From Chryseobacterium vrystaatense (lineage in GTDB: Bacteria; Bacteroidota; Bacteroidia; Flavobacteriales; Weeksellaceae), in NCBI RefSeq assembly GCF_000737765.1, contig NZ_JPRI01000012.1, positions 248,001-312,000 on the forward strand: a stretch of 64,000 bases of DNA, in the 5' to 3' direction. Positions 60,748-64,000 of the stretch are shown in pieces. The position numbers and the translations under genes are program-made. Positions within the stretch are counted from its first letter, which is position 1; the number at the start of each line of letters is the position of its first letter. The notes under the pieces are model-generated. The model saw nothing but the letters and a program-made list of their open reading frames with translations. It was not told the DNA's origin and did no database searches.

Positions 60748-61740
60748 TTGAAGAAAACTATCATTTTTTCATTATTTCTGTCAGGAATTGTTTCTTATGC
60801 GCAAACAGGAACAAATGTTTATCCTTTCTTAAACATCCCTGTATCTGCCCGACAGGCTGCCCTAGGTGGCGATGTAATTTCCATCAGAGATCATGATGTT
60901 TCCTTTGCTATTGCAAACCCGTCTCTCTTGAATAGAGATTCAGACAAACAGCTATCAGTGAACGCTGCAGCCTACCTTGCCGACTCTAAATATGGTACTG
61001 TTGCTTATGCCAGCGATTTCGACAACGGGCATATGGCGACAGTGAATGCCAGATACATGAGCTATGGAAGTATTCCGAGAACTGATGAAAGCGGTTCTGA
61101 AAACGGAGAATTCAAGGCTTCAGATGTGGCAATTGGAGCAGGTTACGCCTACCAGTTTGAAGAAGACTGGACCATAGGTGGAGGCATCAATTTTATCACT
61201 TCAAAAATCGACAACTATACTTCTTCCGCAGTCTCAGGGAATGCGGGAATTACCTATCATAATAAAAAGAATAAAGAAGTGCTGTCTCTTGTTATGAGAA
61301 ATTTCGGTTTTCAGCTGAAATCTTTTAACGGAACCAGAGAGAATCTTCCGTTCAGGGTAGATATGGGATACACCAGAATCTTAAAAGCAATACCTCTTGC
61401 TATTACGGTTACTGCCCACGATCTTCAGAAATTCGATATTTCGTCGGAATATAATGTCAACGGACAGGAAGTCAATTTTGGCAGAAAACTGGCAGACCAC
61501 TTTTCAATCGGAGCAGAACTTTTTCCAGAAAAAGCATTCAATATCAGATTGGGTTATAATGCAAAGAGAGGAAATGAGCTTGCTGTGGCAGACCAGAGAA
61601 ATTTCTCGGGCCTTTCAGGAGGATTTGGAATTAAGCTGAGAAGATTCCGTATAGACTACGCTCACGTCCGTTATCATAACTCTTCCAATGTGAACCAGAT
61701 AGGTGTTTCTATGGACCTGAGCAGTCATGCAGGAGAGTAA
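60748..61740 (+). CDS. porQ: Type IX secretion system protein PorQ
   Basis: This 330-residue protein begins with a TTG start (no ATG upstream), giving the signal peptide KKTIIFSLFLSGIVSYAQ. The body is an outer membrane barrel of the PorQ/PorV kind, with INIPVSARQAALGGDVISIRDHDVSFAIANPSLLN near the N-terminus, the hallmark of PorQ. PorQ belongs to the attachment complex of the type IX secretion system, which sorts cargo to the surface in Bacteroidetes. Its presence in this window fits the surface proteins elsewhere. The cmk gene follows 83 bases later. Confidence 0.9.
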   Translation: MKKTIIFSLFLSGIVSYAQTGTNVYPFLNIPVSARQAALGGDVISIRDHDVSFAIANPSLLNRDSDKQLSVNAAAYLADSKYGTVAYASDFDNGHMATVNARYMSYGSIPRTDESGSENGEFKASDVAIGAGYAYQFEEDWTIGGGINFITSKIDNYTSSAVSGNAGITYHNKKNKEVLSLVMRNFGFQLKSFNGTRENLPFRVDMGYTRILKAIPLAITVTAHDLQKFDISSEYNVNGQEVNFGRKLADHFSIGAELFPEKAFNIRLGYNAKRGNELAVADQRNFSGLSGGFGIKLRRFRIDYAHVRYHNSSNVNQIGVSMDLSSHAGE

Positions 61741-61823
61741 TTCAAAATAAAGAATCTTTAGAATAATAAATATTTTTTTCTGCGTTGTCTTGATTTTTTA
61801 AAAAAATTCTTGAAATTTGCGGT

Positions 61824-62498
61824 ATGAAAAAACCTGTAATAGCTATCGATGGGTACTCGTCTACCGGAAAAAGTTCAATTTCTAAAGTCATTGCCGATAA
61901 ACTGGGTCTTATACATCTGGATACCGGTGCGCTTTACAGGGGGGTAACATGGTTTGCATTACAAAACTGTATAGATGAGAATGGTTCTATAGATCTTCAG
62001 AAACTTTTCTCTTCCCTGGACCAGATTGAACTTGAATTCAGAAATAATGACGGTGAGCTCATTCTTTACCTCAATCATATTGATATTTCCAAACAAATCC
62101 GAACCAATGAAGTTTCCGACAATGTAAGTATTGTTGCCAAACAGAAAGAAGTAAGAGACTTCCTCCTCCATTCACAGCGTTCACTGGCAGAAAAAGGTGG
62201 CATTATTATGGACGGACGTGACATAGGGACAGTAGTTCTGCCAAATGCGGACTATAAATTTTTTCTGACAGCAAGTATTGATGAAAGAACCAACAGAAGG
62301 TATTTTGAATTGGAAAGCTTAGGAATTCAGGCCGAGAGAGAGCAGGTAAAGAAAAACCTGATCGTTCGTGATAAGATCGACAGCGAAAGGGAGATAGCTC
62401 CTTTGAAGCAGGCTGAAGACGCTATTGTTATTGACAATACGAACCTTACAAAAGACGGAACAATAGATCTGATTTTATCTCATATCAAAAATATTTAA
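61824..62498 (+). CDS. cmk: Cytidylate kinase
   Basis: This 224-residue enzyme has the P-loop GYSSTGKSSISK near residue 10, HLDTGALYRGVTWFAL, and MDGRDIGTVVLPNADYKFFLTAS. It phosphorylates CMP and dCMP. Length is normal. It follows porQ on the same strand, as in other Flavobacteria. The -7 region (TTGAAATTTG) is not consensus, so transcription may come from the porQ promoter. Confidence 0.95.
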   Translation: MKKPVIAIDGYSSTGKSSISKVIADKLGLIHLDTGALYRGVTWFALQNCIDENGSIDLQKLFSSLDQIELEFRNNDGELILYLNHIDISKQIRTNEVSDNVSIVAKQKEVRDFLLHSQRSLAEKGGIIMDGRDIGTVVLPNADYKFFLTASIDERTNRRYFELESLGIQAEREQVKKNLIVRDKIDSEREIAPLKQAEDAIVIDNTNLTKDGTIDLILSHIKNI

Positions 62499-62593
62499 CA
62501 CTTTTTAATAGGCACACTCCCTCCTTTGGTATACAAATTGTACATTTCATGCTAGTAAAAACTAATATTTATTAACTATTAAAAAAGCTAAAA

Positions 62594-62944
62594 ATGTCTA
62601 AAAACGGAAAAAATACAGCAGGTATATTGGCAGGACTTCTTGCAGGTGCTGCAGCAGGTGTAATCTTAGGAATGCTTTATGCGCCAGAAGAAGGTAAAGA
62701 AACTAGAAAAAAAATCAAAGATAAAGCAGACGACCTAAAGGACCAGGCTAAAAACAAATATGGCGAGGTATCTGAAAAAGTAAAAGATCAATACAGTAAT
62801 ATATCTTCTACTTTTAAAGAAACAGCCAACAGTGTAGCCCATACGGTAAAAGACGGATATGATAAATACAAGGATCAAATCGTTTCTAAAACTGCAGACG
62901 TAGTAAAGGATGTAGAAGCAGAACTGAACGATCTTAAAAAATAA
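62594..62944 (+). CDS. YtxH domain protein
   Basis: This 116-residue protein has one N-terminal membrane helix (GILAGLLAGAAAGVILGMLYAP) followed by EEGKETRKKIKDKADDLKDQ, the YtxH signature, and a long helical tail. YtxH proteins are small envelope-stress proteins. It starts a three-gene module with a holin-like protein and a 165-residue protein, though a hairpin at 62974 separates the first two. Confidence 0.9.
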   Translation: MSKNGKNTAGILAGLLAGAAAGVILGMLYAPEEGKETRKKIKDKADDLKDQAKNKYGEVSEKVKDQYSNISSTFKETANSVAHTVKDGYDKYKDQIVSKTADVVKDVEAELNDLKK

Positions 62945-62973
62945 AATAGTTTATTTTTTGAGTAAATTATGGG

Positions 62974-63005
62974 AAGGAACTTTTTGCACGAAAGTTCCTT
63001 TTTTT
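62974..63005 (+). terminator. Terminator after the YtxH gene
   Basis: AAGGAACTTT pairs with AAAGTTCCTT over a 7-base loop, followed by TTTTT. It divides the module; some read-through is expected. Confidence 0.8.
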
Positions 63006-63024
63006 GTAACTTTAAAAAAAAACA

Positions 63025-63333
63025 ATGATAGAGACTATTAAAGAATATGCATCGAAGAGAATAGACCTTCTGAAAATAGAAGCTACTGAAAAATCCTCTC
63101 TTTCTGCAGGGCTCATTACCTACTTTGTAGTGCTGCTAGTTGCTTTTACTTTTTTTATTATCCTTTTTAATTTTGGAATGGCATTTCTGATCGGCAAGGC
63201 ACTTGACAATACATCTTACGGATTCTTAATTGTTGCCGGATTTTATGTCATAGTAATGGCACTTATTGTTGCTTTTAAAAATAAGCTTGTCAATATGGTC
63301 GCAGATCAGGTTATTAAATTTTTAAATCATTAA
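63025..63333 (+). CDS. Holin-like (phage holin superfamily III/DUF1469-like) membrane protein
   Basis: This 102-residue protein has a helical N-terminus (KEYASKRIDLLKIEATEKSS) and two membrane helices (LITYFVVLLVAFTFFIILFNFGM and YGFLIVAGFYVIVMALIVAF). The family is annotated as phage holin superfamily III, but outside phages it usually occurs next to YtxH-like genes and probably acts in the envelope. No lysis gene is near. It is 4 bases before the next start, so the two form an operon. Confidence 0.85.
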   Translation: MIETIKEYASKRIDLLKIEATEKSSLSAGLITYFVVLLVAFTFFIILFNFGMAFLIGKALDNTSYGFLIVAGFYVIVMALIVAFKNKLVNMVADQVIKFLNH

Positions 63334-63336
63334 ACT

Positions 63337-63834
63337 ATGGGCAGAAAATACGAAAGCATTGAAGAACTGAGAAGAAAGAAAAAACTGCTCCAGGGTGAGA
63401 TTAATGACCTTGAAAATCTGCTTACCTTTAAAAATACAAAAGAAAGCCTCAGCGCATTTACAAATGGACTGACAGACCAGTACCTACAGGAAAAAGTAGA
63501 TCAGGACGGCGATGAAAAAGTAGTTCTCCGAAAAGATGTTATCGCCAGACACCTTACCTCTGAAGTAAAGGATATGTTCATTAATAAACAAACCGCAGTA
63601 GGAATTGCAAGCAGTGCATTGGGTGGTAATGTTGCGGACAGCCTCATTAAGTTGGGGATCACCGCAGTAGTTGGAAATTACGCTAAAAATAACATGAAAA
63701 GCTCAAACTGGAAGAAAAAACTTTTGGGTGCTGCTATGATCTACCTCGCTCCTATTGCTCTGAAATATGTCAGAAAGAAACTGGAAGTCTACCAGAAAAA
63801 CAAAAGTGTTTCGAGCCTTGAACAATTGATATAG
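63337..63834 (+). CDS. Hypothetical protein of the YtxH/holin module
   Basis: This 165-residue protein is helical and charged, beginning with a coiled-coil-like segment (KYESIEELRRKKKLLQGEINDLENLL). Near the C-terminus are two short hydrophobic stretches (VGIASSALGGNVADSLIKLGITAVVG and LLGAAMIYLAPIALKYV), which may be membrane-associated. No family is recognised. It is 3 bases after the holin-like gene, so the two are co-translated; the module is of the kind linked to envelope stress. Confidence 0.75.
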   Translation: MGRKYESIEELRRKKKLLQGEINDLENLLTFKNTKESLSAFTNGLTDQYLQEKVDQDGDEKVVLRKDVIARHLTSEVKDMFINKQTAVGIASSALGGNVADSLIKLGITAVVGNYAKNNMKSSNWKKKLLGAAMIYLAPIALKYVRKKLEVYQKNKSVSSLEQLI

Positions 63835-63852
63835 AAATTTGTAAGATTTCAG

Positions 63853-63921
63853 ATATCAGATTTTAGATGTTAAAATGGTGATCGGTTTATCACACCTTAT
63901 TTAGAATCTAAAATCTGATAT
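63853..63921. repeat. Spaced inverted repeat in intergenic DNA
   Basis: ATATCAGATTTTAGAT (63853..63868) and ATCTAAAATCTGATAT (63906..63921) are perfect arms of 16 bases, spaced by 37. A third, imperfect arm lies around 63940. Short repeats of this kind are common in Flavobacterial intergenic DNA, and the hairpin may act as a terminator. Confidence 0.6.
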
Positions 63922-63954
63922 TTAAGTTAAATGTATGAATCTGAAATATGATAT

Positions 63955-64000
63955 CTACTTCCTAAACAATTGTCCCAAAATAATTCCCGCCGCCATAGAA
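63955..64000 (-). CDS. Possible C-terminus of a minus-strand gene (partial)
   Basis: On the minus strand the last bases read AAGIILGQLFRK and then TAG (63955..63957), a plausible C-terminus of a membrane protein (possibly a transporter) continuing outside the window. Only 14 codons are visible, so this is weak. Confidence 0.3.
   Translation of the reverse strand, partial: SMAAGIILGQLFRK

Noticed and set aside
63025..63333. Holin-like gene as sign of a prophage
   Set aside because: No phage structural, lysis or integrase gene is nearby, and the neighbours are housekeeping genes.
1..64000. CRISPR arrays
   Set aside because: No set of regularly spaced identical repeats with unique spacers was seen; the only exact repeats are the pair of 50-base copies 3 kb apart, the cspA duplication and the RHS core copy.

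Overview
The window looks like chromosomal DNA of a flavobacterium, most probably Chryseobacterium or a close relative. It is AT-rich and most starts lack a strong Shine-Dalgarno. Promoter-like sites fit the Bacteroidetes form TTTG-N18-20-TAnnTTTG. It carries a type IX secretion protein (PorQ), a fused CcsBA cytochrome c maturation protein, a GG-leader peptide of a kind common in Chryseobacterium, and many small secreted proteins of unknown function. The genus is inferred from gene families, not computed.

Positions 1-5745 hold the end of an RHS/YD-repeat polymorphic toxin followed by two displaced C-terminal cassettes. Each cassette is a piece of RHS core, a different tail and a small partner gene. 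Cassettes 1 and 3 are closed by an identical 50-base hairpin repeat. The left edge of cassette 3 looks like a fusion of that repeat with RHS core. Cassette 2 begins with a near-identical copy of core DNA that has lost one base. This is the most interesting region.

Positions 5999-11341 hold an AraC regulator divergent from an overlapping reductase-hydrolase-reductase operon, a 57-residue six-cysteine GG-leader peptide gene, and a TPR-membrane-AraC hybrid regulator. Positions 12077-18076 hold surface or secreted proteins and an island of five small genes that includes two helix-turn-helix proteins. Positions 18353-31042 are accessory: a TetR/MFS pair with two matching operators, LysE, three SDR enzymes, a decayed gene remnant, tRNA-Ala(GGC), two HxlR regulators each divergent from an oxidoreductase, and a fatty acid desaturase. 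Two tandem cspA copies follow at 31595-32067.

Positions 32194-44428 hold a GNAT-MarR-GNAT operon, a complete RND efflux operon (GbsR/MarR regulator, adaptor, pump, outer membrane factor), another GNAT enzyme, and two lysine catabolism enzymes (lysine 6-transaminase and aminoadipate semialdehyde dehydrogenase). In the TetR, MarR and GbsR systems a palindrome overlaps the predicted promoter, which suggests simple autorepression.

Positions 44564-63834 are mostly core genes: an SPFH protein, CcsBA, a Crp-type regulator, FtsK, LolA-like carrier, LptF/G permease, PhzF-like enzyme, frr, pyrH, porQ, cmk and a YtxH/holin-like membrane module. Many genes end in strong hairpin terminators, several of them bidirectional.
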